Below, piece after piece: positions 8,456-15,287 of a stretch of DNA of 64,000 nt (positions within the stretch are counted from its first letter, which is position 1; each line of letters starts with the position of its first letter). Source of the stretch: Fulvivirga ligni (lineage in GTDB: Bacteria; Bacteroidota; Bacteroidia; Cytophagales; Cyclobacteriaceae). The stretch covers positions 4,445,001 through 4,509,000 of the forward strand of contig NZ_CP089979.1 of the NCBI RefSeq assembly GCF_021389935.1, written 5' to 3'. Below the pieces are notes generated by a model that worked only from the letters and a program-made list of their open reading frames with translations, made no database searches and was not told the origin of the DNA. The position numbers and the translations under genes were made by a program.

Positions 8456-8866
8456 CTACAGCGAAGAGATACTTTGCGAAAGTTGCTCTTTTTGATATTC
8501 GGCAGGTGAAACACCTATTTTAGCTCTGAAAAGTGTACTGAATGAACTGGGCGTGTCAAATCCGGCAGCATAACAAACTTCAGTTACTGGCATGCCTTGT
8601 CGAAGATAATGCTTGGTGGCCTCCAACCTTTTTATCAGAAGGTATTGCTTGGGCGTAATACCATAATATTTCTTAAAAAGCCTCAGTAAATGATACTTGG
8701 AAGTAAATCGAATATGGGAAAGAAGCTCCAGGTTCAGTTCCTGATCGAAATGATTATCTATATAATTTCGGACAGCAATTACCGTCTCCAATTGCCTGTC
8801 ATTAGAGAAGCATGACTTCCTTATTTTATTTAGTTCTGTCTGATAATGATTCATTCCGTAGAGCAA
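8456..8866 (-). CDS. Short AraC family transcriptional regulator
   Basis: 136 residues made almost entirely of the AraC DNA-binding region: first HTH about residues 40-75 (LELLSHIRFTSKYHLLRLFKKYYG), second about 88-125 (VTEVCYAAGFDTPSSFSTLFR). The intervening GITPKQYLLIKRL is typical. An ATG four codons inside (8854) is an alternative start. It lacks a full sensing domain, unlike the three large paralogues nearby, and belongs to a different branch. It lies just upstream of the VOC gene in the same direction; together they form the frequent AraC-VOC pair. Confidence 0.85.
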   Translation of the reverse strand: MLYGMNHYQTELNKIRKSCFSNDRQLETVIAVRNYIDNHFDQELNLELLSHIRFTSKYHLLRLFKKYYGITPKQYLLIKRLEATKHYLRQGMPVTEVCYAAGFDTPSSFSTLFRAKIGVSPAEYQKEQLSQSISSL

Positions 8867-8897
8867 ATTAGAACAATTCCTCTGAGAAAATCATAAA

Positions 8898-9404
8898 TTA
8901 TTTGAGTTGTTCCAGTTCAGCCTGTACTGTCACACTTTCCTGCTTGATGGACTCCATACGGGTGAGATACTTTTGCATCCATTGTTCTGTACCGCCGGCT
9001 TTCAGAGCTATAGCTTTGCACATTTCAGAGGTGGTAGTTATCAAAGACTGAAACTGCTGTTCTTTTACGATGAGTAAAGACGTAAGTACCTGTACCTGAT
9101 CACTATTTCCCATAGATTTATTCAGGTCCAGCTGACGTGAAATACTTTCAATTTCAGAGTTGTGCTTGGTTTGTACCTCCGTAAACCGCTTCATAGAAAT
9201 CTCCAGACTATCCTTCACTATTTCCAGGGCGATCTTTTGGGTTTCTTTATTATGCTTTGGTATGTTGGTGAGCCAGGTAGCCAGTCCCAGAAGTCCGCCG
9301 CCACCGCATATAATACTAAAAACCAAGGCTATGATGGTAGTTCTCTTATACTTGAGAATTTCGGACTCCAGCCTATCTACCCGGCTTGCCATTTTGGTAT
9401 CCAT
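8898..9404 (-). CDS. Single-pass membrane protein with coiled coil, unknown function
   Basis: 168 residues. A short basic N-terminus is followed by one transmembrane segment (about 24-45, TIIALVFSIICGGGGLLGLA) and then a long charged helical region with heptad-like spacing (about 50-165, rich in Glu/Lys/Gln). There is no signal peptide cleavage site, so an N-in anchor with a large outside or inside coiled coil is likely. I recognise no family. It stands between the short AraC gene and AraC paralogue 2 in the same orientation, with gaps of 31 and 76 bases, so it may be part of either transcript. Confidence 0.6.
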   Translation of the reverse strand: MDTKMASRVDRLESEILKYKRTTIIALVFSIICGGGGLLGLATWLTNIPKHNKETQKIALEIVKDSLEISMKRFTEVQTKHNSEIESISRQLDLNKSMGNSDQVQVLTSLLIVKEQQFQSLITTTSEMCKAIALKAGGTEQWMQKYLTRMESIKQESVTVQAELEQLK

Positions 9405-9480
9405 AGGTTCAATCAGTTATGGTAAGTTCTTTCTTAAATTACACAAATCCTGATTTAATTACAGAAAATCCAACAAAAAA

Positions 9481-10398
9481 CTAATTAAATGTGCTTCTAA
9501 ACTCCAACGGTGTAAGGCTGGTTTTAGATTTAAACAGCTTGCTGAAAGACTGAGGATGTTCAAAACCCAGATCATAGGCAATCTGACTCACGGTGAGGCT
9601 GGTGGTGGAAAGCTTTACTTTAGCCTTATCAATCAGCTTGTTATGAATGAGTTGCTGCGTACTTTGGCCGGTGTGCATTTTCAGCAAACTTCTCAGATAG
9701 CTGGGAGAAACACTCAGCTGCTCTGAGATATAATGGACAGATGGCAAACCGTTTTCTATCAGTTTATCACTCTGAATATAACTATCCAGCACCTGTTCCA
9801 GCCGATGCAGTATTTCATGGTTCACCTTCTGCCGGGTAATAAACTGGCGACCATAAAAGCGGTTAGCGTAGTTCAACAGGGTCTCAAGTTGTGAAATAAT
9901 GATTGACTGGCTAAATGTATCAATGGCCGACTGGTATTCCTGGCTGATATTCTCAATGATCAACCGCATTTTGTTCTCTTCATCTTCAGATAAAAAAAGA
10001 GCCTCATTTACAGAATAATCAAAAAAATCGTATTGTTTAATGCCCGCTGCCAATGATGTGTTATACAAAAAATCCGGATGAATCATGAGCATCCAACCTT
10101 GCGGACCTATCTCATCCTTCCCTATCTGAATCGTTAACACCTGCTCAGGAGCCATGAAGAACATTACACCCTCATTAAAGTCATAATCATAATCCTGCAT
10201 ACCATAACGATACTTATGATTCATGCCACGCTTTACGGAAATGGTGTAAAACCCAAACACAATGTTATGAATGCCCTCACCCAATGGATTGACAGACTCA
10301 TCAAAATTGATAACGCTGATAAGCGGATGCTTTGGTTTCGGGAGATTGCGTAATGCATGAAACTCAGCGATTGTTTTTACTCTAATAGGTGTGGTCAT
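9481..10398 (-). CDS. AraC family transcriptional regulator, paralogue 2
   Basis: 305 residues, close in length and sequence to paralogue 1: LPKPKHPLISVINF, FNEGVMFFMAPEQVL, IISQLETLLNYANRFY, RQFITRQKVNH and the C-terminal VSQIAYDLGFEHPQSFSKLFK recognition helix. The N-terminal half should bind a small molecule; the C-terminal 100 residues bind DNA. It lies 93 bases downstream of the NAD-dependent epimerase-like gene with a hairpin in between, which may lower its expression relative to the enzyme. The likely target is the half-site pair upstream of 11394; this is inference from position and from the shared module design. Confidence 0.88.
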   Translation of the reverse strand: MTTPIRVKTIAEFHALRNLPKPKHPLISVINFDESVNPLGEGIHNIVFGFYTISVKRGMNHKYRYGMQDYDYDFNEGVMFFMAPEQVLTIQIGKDEIGPQGWMLMIHPDFLYNTSLAAGIKQYDFFDYSVNEALFLSEDEENKMRLIIENISQEYQSAIDTFSQSIIISQLETLLNYANRFYGRQFITRQKVNHEILHRLEQVLDSYIQSDKLIENGLPSVHYISEQLSVSPSYLRSLLKMHTGQSTQQLIHNKLIDKAKVKLSTTSLTVSQIAYDLGFEHPQSFSKLFKSKTSLTPLEFRSTFN

Positions 10399-10427
10399 AA
10401 TCAGTATGCACTACTTTGAAAGACATT

Positions 10428-10470
10428 ATTGAGACATCCGAAAAGCTAAATACCTTTCGGGTGCCTCAAT
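10428..10470 (-). terminator. Intercistronic hairpin between epimerase-like gene and AraC paralogue 2
   Basis: The 16-base arms (10428-10443 and 10455-10470) pair with two imperfect positions around an 11-base loop. The core is CCGAAA/TTTCGG and the base is ATTGAG/CTCAAT. In the gene direction the hairpin is followed by AATAATGTCTTTC, not a clean T-run, so partial termination or mRNA processing is more likely than a full stop. Confidence 0.45.
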
Positions 10471-10491
10471 GATAATATAAACTTCTAATTT

Positions 10492-11394
10492 TTAGTTCTC
10501 AGAAGGAAAATAAACATCTCCTTTCAAGTCTTCCATCAACGTGGCATGCGTAGGTTTCCAGCCTAGTGCTTGCTGAGTAGCTTCACTTGAAGAAGGGTTA
10601 TTAAACATCGCAAAATGTGTAAACCAGGTGAAATGTCCAGCCGCTTCGTCTGGTGAAAGAGAAGTAGTTGGAACTCCCAGTTTTTCAGCGATAGTCTGAG
10701 CTATCTCCTTGAAAACCACCCCCTGATCACCCACTGCATGATATCTGGTGCCTGCCGGAGCTGATTTTTCCAGCGCCAATCTATATAACTTAACGGCATC
10801 TAGGCGGTGTACGCCTGGCCACACATTAGTTCCCTCACCAATCATAGCCGACACTCCTTTTTCCTTGGCAATACCAATTAAAATGGGCACAAAGCCATGC
10901 TTATCACCATCGCCATGTACCGAAGGAGATAACCTGACCACTGACACCTTCACGCCTTTTGCTGCCACTGCATCCGCCGCCAGCTCCGTGGCAGTACGCG
11001 GGTTTGCAGAACTCTGAACACGATCTTCCTCAGTAAGTAACCCCGGCTTACCAGCTACTGCTGTACCTGAGGTAATTACAAATGGCTTATCAGTGCCTTC
11101 CAAAACACTGCCTATAGCTTCTATCACTTCCTTATCGATGGCACAAACCTCTGGAAAACGAGTAAAATCGTGAATAAAACCACAATGAATAAGCCCATCA
11201 GCTGCCTGCGCTCCTGCTTTTATCGACTCCAAATCATTAAGATCACCTCTATGCACCCCAGCCCCTGCAGCCTCCAGCTTCCTGGCCGACTCCTCAGACC
11301 TTGCCAGCCCCAACACCTCATGACCAGCCGACATTAACTCCTTTATTACCTCTGAACCCACGAAGCCAGTGGCTCCTGTTACGAATACTTTCAT
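10492..11394 (-). CDS. NAD-dependent epimerase/dehydratase family (extended/atypical SDR) protein (module 2)
   Basis: About 300 residues from the ATG at 11394 (MKVFVTGATGFVGSEV). The frame runs open to 11466 but the extra 24 codons cross the promoter and are not protein-like. The glycine motif TGATGFVGSE at the start binds NAD(P); the following LARSEESARKL gives the cofactor-binding Arg. In place of a classical YxxxK the enzyme has a sequence of the SDR type often annotated as NAD-dependent epimerase or 3-beta-HSD-like (RTATELAADAVAAKGVKVSVVRLSP in parts), so catalysis is uncertain. It is rich in Ala/Gly compared with neighbours. It forms module 2 with AraC paralogue 2. Confidence 0.8.
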   Translation of the reverse strand: MKVFVTGATGFVGSEVIKELMSAGHEVLGLARSEESARKLEAAGAGVHRGDLNDLESIKAGAQAADGLIHCGFIHDFTRFPEVCAIDKEVIEAIGSVLEGTDKPFVITSGTAVAGKPGLLTEEDRVQSSANPRTATELAADAVAAKGVKVSVVRLSPSVHGDGDKHGFVPILIGIAKEKGVSAMIGEGTNVWPGVHRLDAVKLYRLALEKSAPAGTRYHAVGDQGVVFKEIAQTIAEKLGVPTTSLSPDEAAGHFTWFTHFAMFNNPSSSEATQQALGWKPTHATLMEDLKGDVYFPSEN

Positions 11395-11426
11395 ATCTAC
11401 ATGTTTAAGTGTTTCTGTTTTTGTTA

Positions 11427-11492
11427 ACACAAAGCTCAGAAACAAAGCATCCATAAGATTAGCCAAAACGTCTTTTGTTGTAGCCGAAAGTG
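11427..11492 (-). promoter_or_regulatory. Promoter and AraC-type operator of module 2
   Basis: Direct half-sites start at 11457 (GATTAGCCAAAACG) and 11478 (TTGTAGCCGAAAGTG), 21 bp apart, sharing TAGCCRAAA in register. CAAAG at 11430-11434 (CTTTG in the gene direction) ends its A-run 24 bases from the first half-site, as in modules 1 and 3. The element lies 36-98 bases upstream of the ATG. A second, orphan copy lies at 11759-11824. Confidence 0.68.
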
Positions 11493-11544
11493 TTTTGAAT
11501 TTTAATTAAAAGCACCACCCTTCTCAAAGTTGAGAATTACAACC

Positions 11545-11567
11545 CTTCTCAGAGTCACTTCGTCCTC
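11545..11567. repeat. Decayed REP-like half element
   Basis: CTTCTCAGAGTCACTTCG repeats the outer arm and first part of the reverse REP that follows at 11574, and an even weaker copy (CTTCTCAAAGTTGAG) precedes it near 11519. The three form a ladder of increasingly intact copies spaced 26-28 bases apart. The same ladder is present in the second duplicated copy. Confidence 0.5.
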
Positions 11568-11573
11568 AACCTT

Positions 11574-11601
11574 CTCAGAGTCACTCGCAGAGGACTCTGA
11601 G
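11574..11601 (-). repeat. REP-like palindrome, copy 1 (reverse)
   Basis: Outer arms CTCAGAGTC and GACTCTGAG enclose ACTCGCAGAG; in the reverse orientation this is the family stem with a TGC loop and a single T bulge. It forms an inverted pair with copy 2 about 94 bases away, a REPIN-like arrangement. Confidence 0.8.
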
Positions 11602-11694
11602 ACTATCTGCTTCGATCAAGATCACACTTTTAAAAATGAATAACCATTAGAGCCCTAACTTATTAGGGTACAATTGTAGTCAACGGTCGGTATT

Positions 11695-11727
11695 CCTCAG
11701 AGTCCTCTTCGAGTGACTCTGAGGGGG
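11695..11727 (+). repeat. REP-like palindrome, copy 2 (forward)
   Basis: Arms CCTCAGAGTC and GACTCTGAGG (10 bp), inner stem CTC/GAG with loop TTC and one unpaired T after GAG, then a run of G giving GAGGGGG at the foot. The bulge gives the palindrome a direction, as in classical REP sequences. Confidence 0.85.
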
Positions 11728-11758
11728 AATAAATGTTTAAGTGTTTCTGTTTTTGCTA

Positions 11759-11824
11759 ACACAAAGCTCAGAAACAAAGCATCCGGAAGATTAGCCAAAA
11801 CGTCTTTTGTTGTAGCCGAAAGTG
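11759..11824 (-). promoter_or_regulatory. Orphan copy of the module-2 promoter/operator
   Basis: Inside the second duplicated copy the half-sites start at 11789 and 11810 (21 bp apart) and CAAAG is at 11762-11766, with the 24-base distance kept. In the gene direction it fires through copy 1 towards the epimerase-like gene, not at a gene of its own. It could act as a distal regulator-binding site or an upstream second promoter. Confidence 0.55.
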
Positions 11825-11905
11825 TTTTGAATTTTAATTAAAAGCACCACTCTTCTCAAAGTTGAGAATTACCACCCTTCTCAGTGTCACTTCGTCCTCA
11901 ACCTT

Positions 11906-11933
11906 CTCAGAGTCACTCGCAGCGGACTCTGAG
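11906..11933 (-). repeat. REP-like palindrome, copy 3 (reverse)
   Basis: Duplicate of copy 1, with one change (AGCGG for AGAGG) that breaks one base pair of the inner stem while leaving the outer 9-bp arms intact. Confidence 0.78.
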
Positions 11934-12022
11934 ACTATCTGCTTCGATCAAGATCACACTTTTAAAAATGAATAATCGATTAGAGCCGAAATATAGTGCG
12001 CTTGCAATCAACGGCCTTCATT

Positions 12023-12079
12023 CCTCAGAGTCCTCTTCGAGTGACTCTGAGGGGGAATAGAGTGACTCTGAGGGGGAAT
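12023..12079 (+). repeat. REP-like palindrome, copy 4 (forward), with an extra half-unit
   Basis: The full palindrome with TTC loop and GAGGGGG foot spans 12023-12055. It is followed at 12059-12079 by a direct repeat of its 3' half (AGAGTGACTCTGAGGGGG). The half-unit is identical to the corresponding part of the parent element. Confidence 0.85.
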
Positions 12080-12129
12080 AAGCGTTTCTGAAAGGAAATA
12101 GGAAGAGGAAAGTGAGATCTATAAAATAG

Positions 12130-12645
12130 TTAGGCTATGATTTTTCTAAAAGTAAGACTCATTCTTCCTTCTTGTGTATCAGACTTGGGAATAGCATGTT
12201 GCCATTCGTTCTGAACTTCATTGGTCATGTAGATAAGTGATCCTGATTGAAGATCAAAATCATGGATAATTGCTTGATCGGCTATATTTCTAAAACGCAA
12301 GGTTCTAACTGCACCAATTGATATAATGGCAACCCCGGTTCCCATCTCTAAAATATCGGTTTGATCAGAGTGAAATCCCATTTTCGAGGTGCCATCCAAA
12401 TAATAATTAATAAGGCAGTTATTAGGCTCAAAATTATGTGTATCGTTAATGCCATTAATAATCGATTTCAAAGGTTCTGGAAACTCCTGATAAGGATAAC
12501 TCATTTGAGAGTAATTATATGCACGCCCAAAACTAGCCGTTTTCCTGGCTGCCATGCGTTCATCCCAACTTACATTGCTTTTCAAAAAATCAAATAACTC
12601 TTCAGGATGATTGATAAAGTGATCGATGTATGTTATTCCATTCAT
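12130..12645 (-). CDS. AlkB-like 2-oxoglutarate/Fe(II)-dependent oxygenase
   Basis: 171 residues, shorter than E. coli AlkB but typical of compact AlkB-like proteins. The iron ligands are visible: His92 and Asp94 in GFHSDQTD and His150 in EWQHAIPK. The 2-oxoglutarate-binding arginines follow in RMSLTFRKI (Arg161, Arg167). NYYLDGTSKMGFHSD matches the nucleotide-repair subfamily pattern (N-x-Y...HSD). It probably removes alkyl groups from DNA or RNA bases in the cytoplasm; protein or lipid substrates cannot be excluded. It stands alone between two REP-containing spacers. Confidence 0.85.
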   Translation of the reverse strand: MNGITYIDHFINHPEELFDFLKSNVSWDERMAARKTASFGRAYNYSQMSYPYQEFPEPLKSIINGINDTHNFEPNNCLINYYLDGTSKMGFHSDQTDILEMGTGVAIISIGAVRTLRFRNIADQAIIHDFDLQSGSLIYMTNEVQNEWQHAIPKSDTQEGRMSLTFRKIIA

Positions 12646-12672
12646 AAGATAGAGTTAAACATACGGCGAGTA

Positions 12673-12809
12673 AATGAAAATGTTATACAGTTTCACTCTC
12701 TCAGAGTTCTTCGCCCTTAACCTTCTCACCCTTCCCAGAGACACTCGATGCACACCTAACCTCTGCGAGTGACTCTGAGGGGGTGTTTGTGAATGAAAAT
12801 GTTATACAG
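12673..12809. repeat. Degenerate REP-like sequence between 18-bp direct repeats
   Basis: AATGAAAATGTTATACAG occurs at 12673-12690 and again at 12792-12809. Between them lie scrambled REP fragments: CTCTCAGAGTTCTTCGCCC (from 12697), CCCAGAGACACTCGATG (from 12734) and a clean 3' half CTCTGCGAGTGACTCTGAGG plus G-run ending at 12783. The second direct repeat abuts the end of AraC paralogue 3. Confidence 0.7.
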
Positions 12810-12812
12810 AGA

Positions 12813-13733
12813 TCAATTAAATGACCTCCTAAATTCTAGCGGGGAAACATCGGTCTTGGTTTTAAACAGTCGGCTGAAGGACTGTGAATATTCAAAGCCT
12901 AGTTGATAAGCTATTTCGGCAACGCTAAGGTTGGTAGTTGACAACAGCTCCTTCGCTTTCTCTATGAGTTTATCATGAATAAGTTGCTGTGCATTTCTGC
13001 CCGTGAGTGAACGGAGCATGTCACTCAAATAACTTGGCGTCAGGTTAACCTGATCCGCCAGTAACTGCACTGAAGGAATACCCTGATTCAATGATTTATC
13101 ATGATCGAGATAATCGTCCAAATAGCTATCTAGTTGGCGAAGAATATCATGATTGACTGCTTTTCTGGTGATGAATTGCCGATTATAAAATCTATTGGCA
13201 AAATTCAGCAAGAGTTCTATTTGTGAAATGATTACGTCCTGGCTAAAATCATCAATCCTGCTGCTCAGCTCTGTTTGGATCATCTTAAAGATGGAAATGA
13301 CGGTATCTTTTTCTGCTTCTGACAAGTGCAAGCCCTCATTGGTGCTGTAAGAGAAGAAGCCAAACCGCTTAATATCAGAAGCTAATGAATATCCTACGAA
13401 GAAATCAGGATGGATAAGCAAAGTATAGAGAGAACAGGCCGCCACTTCGCTATTGCTTTCAGCCTCTCCGCCCAGAATCTGGTTGGGTGAAGCAAACAAA
13501 AGGCCTCCCTCATTAAAATCATAATAATCCTGACCATACCTCAATCGGGTGCTCATTCCTGGCTTGTAGGATATCTTATAAAAGTTTAACACATGGGATC
13601 CTGAAGGCATGTTAGCCGGATTTGCTACCGACCCGTCGACCAGGCTGATCAAAGGATGCTGAGGTTTAGGCAAGCCAAACACCTCATGTGCCTCGCCGAT
13701 AGAGTTGAATTTATGATGATTCATTTTGCTCAT
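12813..13733 (-). CDS. AraC family transcriptional regulator, paralogue 3
   Basis: 306 residues. It shares with paralogues 1 and 2 the N-terminal LPKPQHPLISLV, the YYDFNEGGLLFASPNQIL sensing-domain strand, SQDVIISQIELLLNFANRFY, RQFITRKAVNHDIL and the C-terminal double HTH ending VAEIAYQLGFEYSQSFSRLFK. It is the most divergent of the three in the sensing half, which suggests a different ligand. It lies 154 bases downstream of SDR module 3 in the same direction with a long imperfect hairpin in between. The probable target is the operator at 14753-14787 (inference). Confidence 0.88.
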   Translation of the reverse strand: MSKMNHHKFNSIGEAHEVFGLPKPQHPLISLVDGSVANPANMPSGSHVLNFYKISYKPGMSTRLRYGQDYYDFNEGGLLFASPNQILGGEAESNSEVAACSLYTLLIHPDFFVGYSLASDIKRFGFFSYSTNEGLHLSEAEKDTVISIFKMIQTELSSRIDDFSQDVIISQIELLLNFANRFYNRQFITRKAVNHDILRQLDSYLDDYLDHDKSLNQGIPSVQLLADQVNLTPSYLSDMLRSLTGRNAQQLIHDKLIEKAKELLSTTNLSVAEIAYQLGFEYSQSFSRLFKTKTDVSPLEFRRSFN

Positions 13734-13748
13734 ATGTCTTTTAAAAGA

Positions 13749-13817
13749 TGAGGCCAGATCAAACCCTGAACCGATAATTATTGATAACGGCCAGTCGTTA
13801 CTTTTGATTCAGCCTCA
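13749..13817 (-). terminator. Long imperfect hairpin between SDR module 3 and AraC paralogue 3
   Basis: TGAGGC (13749-13754) and GCCTCA (13812-13817) pair at the base and ATCAAA pairs with TTTGAT further in, separated by three mismatches; the loop region contains CGATAATTATTGATAACGG. No T-run follows. It occupies the same place as the hairpin in module 2, so it may tune expression of the regulator against the enzyme. Confidence 0.35.
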
Positions 13818-13887
13818 CCTAATTTTATAATTAATGCTTCACAGAACTACCCTGTGCAGCACTTGATACCTCGTCCCATGCTTCCCA

Positions 13888-14700
13888 CTATTGAAGACGG
13901 GCTTCATAAGCCTTGCGAACATCAGGCAAATTATGGCTTCCCAGGTGGAATCTTAATGGCGGATTATCAGCATCCACTACCTGAAATAATGCCTCTGGGG
14001 TAGCATCAGGATTACCTCTGTCAATGGCACCCAATCCTTGAATGAATTTGCCTTTGAACTCCTCATAAACCTCCATTCCTTCAGAGAACCTCAGCGACTG
14101 CTGACTGCCAAATTCGGTAGCATAAGCCCCTGGCTCAATGATAGTTACCTTAATACCAAACTGAGCAATCTCAGTAGCCAAACTCTCATGAATGGCCTCA
14201 AATGCCCACTTTGAAGAACAGTAGTACCCGATAACCGGGAAAGTGATATGCCCAAGATTGCTGGACGTGCCTAAAATATGACCATAACCCTGCTCTCTCA
14301 AGAGAGGAAGCGCTGCCTTAATCACCGAAAGCGGACCAATTACATTAGTTTCATATAAAGTTCTGACATCCTTATTACTGCATTCCTCAATGGTTCCCAC
14401 TAATGAGTATCCTGCATTATTGAGCACTATATCCAAGTGTCCAAAATAACTATGTGCTTCCTGAATAGCCGCTTTCACCTGGTCCGGCTTAGTTACATCC
14501 AGCTTAAGCGTAAGCACGCTGTCACCATATTTTTCTTTCAGATCCGAAATGCTCTCAACGCTACGAGCAGTAGCCGCCACCTTATCGCCACGCTCCAAAG
14601 CCGCTTCAGTCCAGATACGACCAAAACCGCGTGAAGACCCTGTGATAAACCATACCTTATTGCTTTTTGGTGCCTGAGCACCAGAATTGTCATTGTTCAT
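13888..14700 (-). CDS. Short-chain dehydrogenase/reductase (module 3)
   Basis: 270 residues with a 15-residue polar leader before the fold begins (KVWFITGSSRGFG). Cofactor motif TGSSRGFG, NNAGYS near residue 92, catalytic Ser in LGTSSNLG and Tyr/Lys in YYCSSKWAF are all present. The C-terminal part (VTIIEPGAYATEF, then an ALFQVVDADNPPLR stretch) matches the SDR subgroup annotated as oxidoreductase with the PGAYxT motif. It probably acts on a hydrophobic alcohol or ketone with NADP(H). It is not closely similar to the SDR of module 1, so the modules combine different enzymes with related regulators. Confidence 0.88.
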   Translation of the reverse strand: MNNDNSGAQAPKSNKVWFITGSSRGFGRIWTEAALERGDKVAATARSVESISDLKEKYGDSVLTLKLDVTKPDQVKAAIQEAHSYFGHLDIVLNNAGYSLVGTIEECSNKDVRTLYETNVIGPLSVIKAALPLLREQGYGHILGTSSNLGHITFPVIGYYCSSKWAFEAIHESLATEIAQFGIKVTIIEPGAYATEFGSQQSLRFSEGMEVYEEFKGKFIQGLGAIDRGNPDATPEALFQVVDADNPPLRFHLGSHNLPDVRKAYEARLQ

Positions 14701-14723
14701 AGTATTGTTGTTTTTAATTACAA

Positions 14724-14788
14724 TACAAATGTCCGATGAACTGAATTTCTAATTGTAACTGAAATGAGTATGGTTGTAACTGAAATGG
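14724..14788 (-). promoter_or_regulatory. Promoter and AraC-type operator of module 3
   Basis: TTGTAACTGAAATG occurs at 14753-14766 and again at 14774-14787, identical over 14 bases and 21 bp apart. CAAA at 14726-14729 (TTTG in the gene direction) ends 24 bases from the first half-site. The near-perfect repeat makes this the clearest of the three operators, and it defines the half-site as about TTGTARCYRAAA. Confidence 0.72.
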
Positions 14789-14826
14789 GGATGGTGGGGT
14801 AAGTTGGACATTACGGTGTTTGGTCT

Positions 14827-14879
14827 CCTCAGAGTCCTCTTCGAGTGACTCTGAGGGGGGGCAGAGTGTCTCTGAGGGG
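14827..14879 (+). repeat. REP-like palindrome, copy 5 (forward), with half-unit
   Basis: Full element with TTC loop at 14827-14859 and a G-rich foot. A degraded copy of its 3' half (AGAGTGTCTCTGAGGGG) follows at 14863-14879. It lies between the module-3 promoter and the small gene at 14888-15202. Confidence 0.85.
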
Positions 14880-14887
14880 TCGCGATT

Positions 14888-15202
14888 TTATGTAGGGTAA
14901 GTTGGATTACGCCAAATATCAATTAATATTTTAAATTCTTCCTCATCTTTATCCTCGCGGCATTTTTCCAGGTATTCGTAAAACTGATCAACGAAACTTT
15001 CCGGGACATCCCCTCTCTTGTAAATCTCATAGGCCAGTAATTTTACTATTTGCCTATCAGCTTCAATTTTATTGTAGCTTTTTGCAAGAATGAAAACCTT
15101 ACACTTTATAAGTAATCCGCGAAGGAAGAATCTTTGTAATCTTCTTCTAGAGGACCTCTTGGCATCTTTTTCAATTTTTGATAGAAGACTATTTATAGGC
15201 AC
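14888..15202 (-). CDS. Small hypothetical protein lying between REP-like elements
   Basis: 104 residues, predicted mostly helical, with a strongly basic first third (KRSSRRRLQRFFLRG) and an acidic last third (EKCREDKDEEEFK). No family is recognised and no signal peptide is obvious. The basic patch could bind nucleic acid. It is bounded by a REP-like element on each side (14827 and 15240) and lies just downstream of the RAYT gene on the same strand, 85 bases away. It may be a passenger or cofactor of the RAYT, or an unrelated relic; position is the only argument. Confidence 0.5.
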   Translation of the reverse strand: MPINSLLSKIEKDAKRSSRRRLQRFFLRGLLIKCKVFILAKSYNKIEADRQIVKLLAYEIYKRGDVPESFVDQFYEYLEKCREDKDEEEFKILIDIWRNPTYPT

Positions 15203-15239
15203 TTCACCTATAGATCACAATTCATGCCAATGACCACTT

Positions 15240-15272
15240 CCCCCTCAGAGTCACTCGGAGAGGACTCTGAGG
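15240..15272 (-). repeat. REP-like palindrome, copy 6 (reverse)
   Basis: CCCCCTCAGAGTC (15240-15252) and GACTCTGAGG (15263-15272) form the outer arms. Read in reverse, the loop is TCC instead of TTC or TGC, with the same T bulge. It abuts the 3' end of the RAYT gene. Confidence 0.85.
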
Positions 15273-15287
15273 CACCTTCATTACTTT

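Larger units (their letters stand above)
11399..12060. repeat. Tandem direct duplication of about 332 bp (two copies), filling a gene-free stretch
   Basis: Copy 1 runs from about 11399 to 11730 and copy 2 from about 11731 to 12060. Matching landmarks are ATGTTTAAGTG at 11401/11733, half-site 1 at 11457/11789, reverse REP at 11574/11906 and forward REP at 11695/12023. The last has an offset of 328, so a few bases were lost; scattered substitutions also separate the copies. Each copy carries the module-2 promoter plus a pair of inverted REP-like palindromes. The whole 735-bp space between the epimerase start and the AlkB-like gene holds no credible ORF. Confidence 0.9.

Noticed and set aside
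11395-11466. N-terminal extension of the epimerase-like gene (start at 11466)
   Set aside because: The extra codons cover the promoter and operator core, and the Rossmann motif starts exactly at the ATG at 11394.
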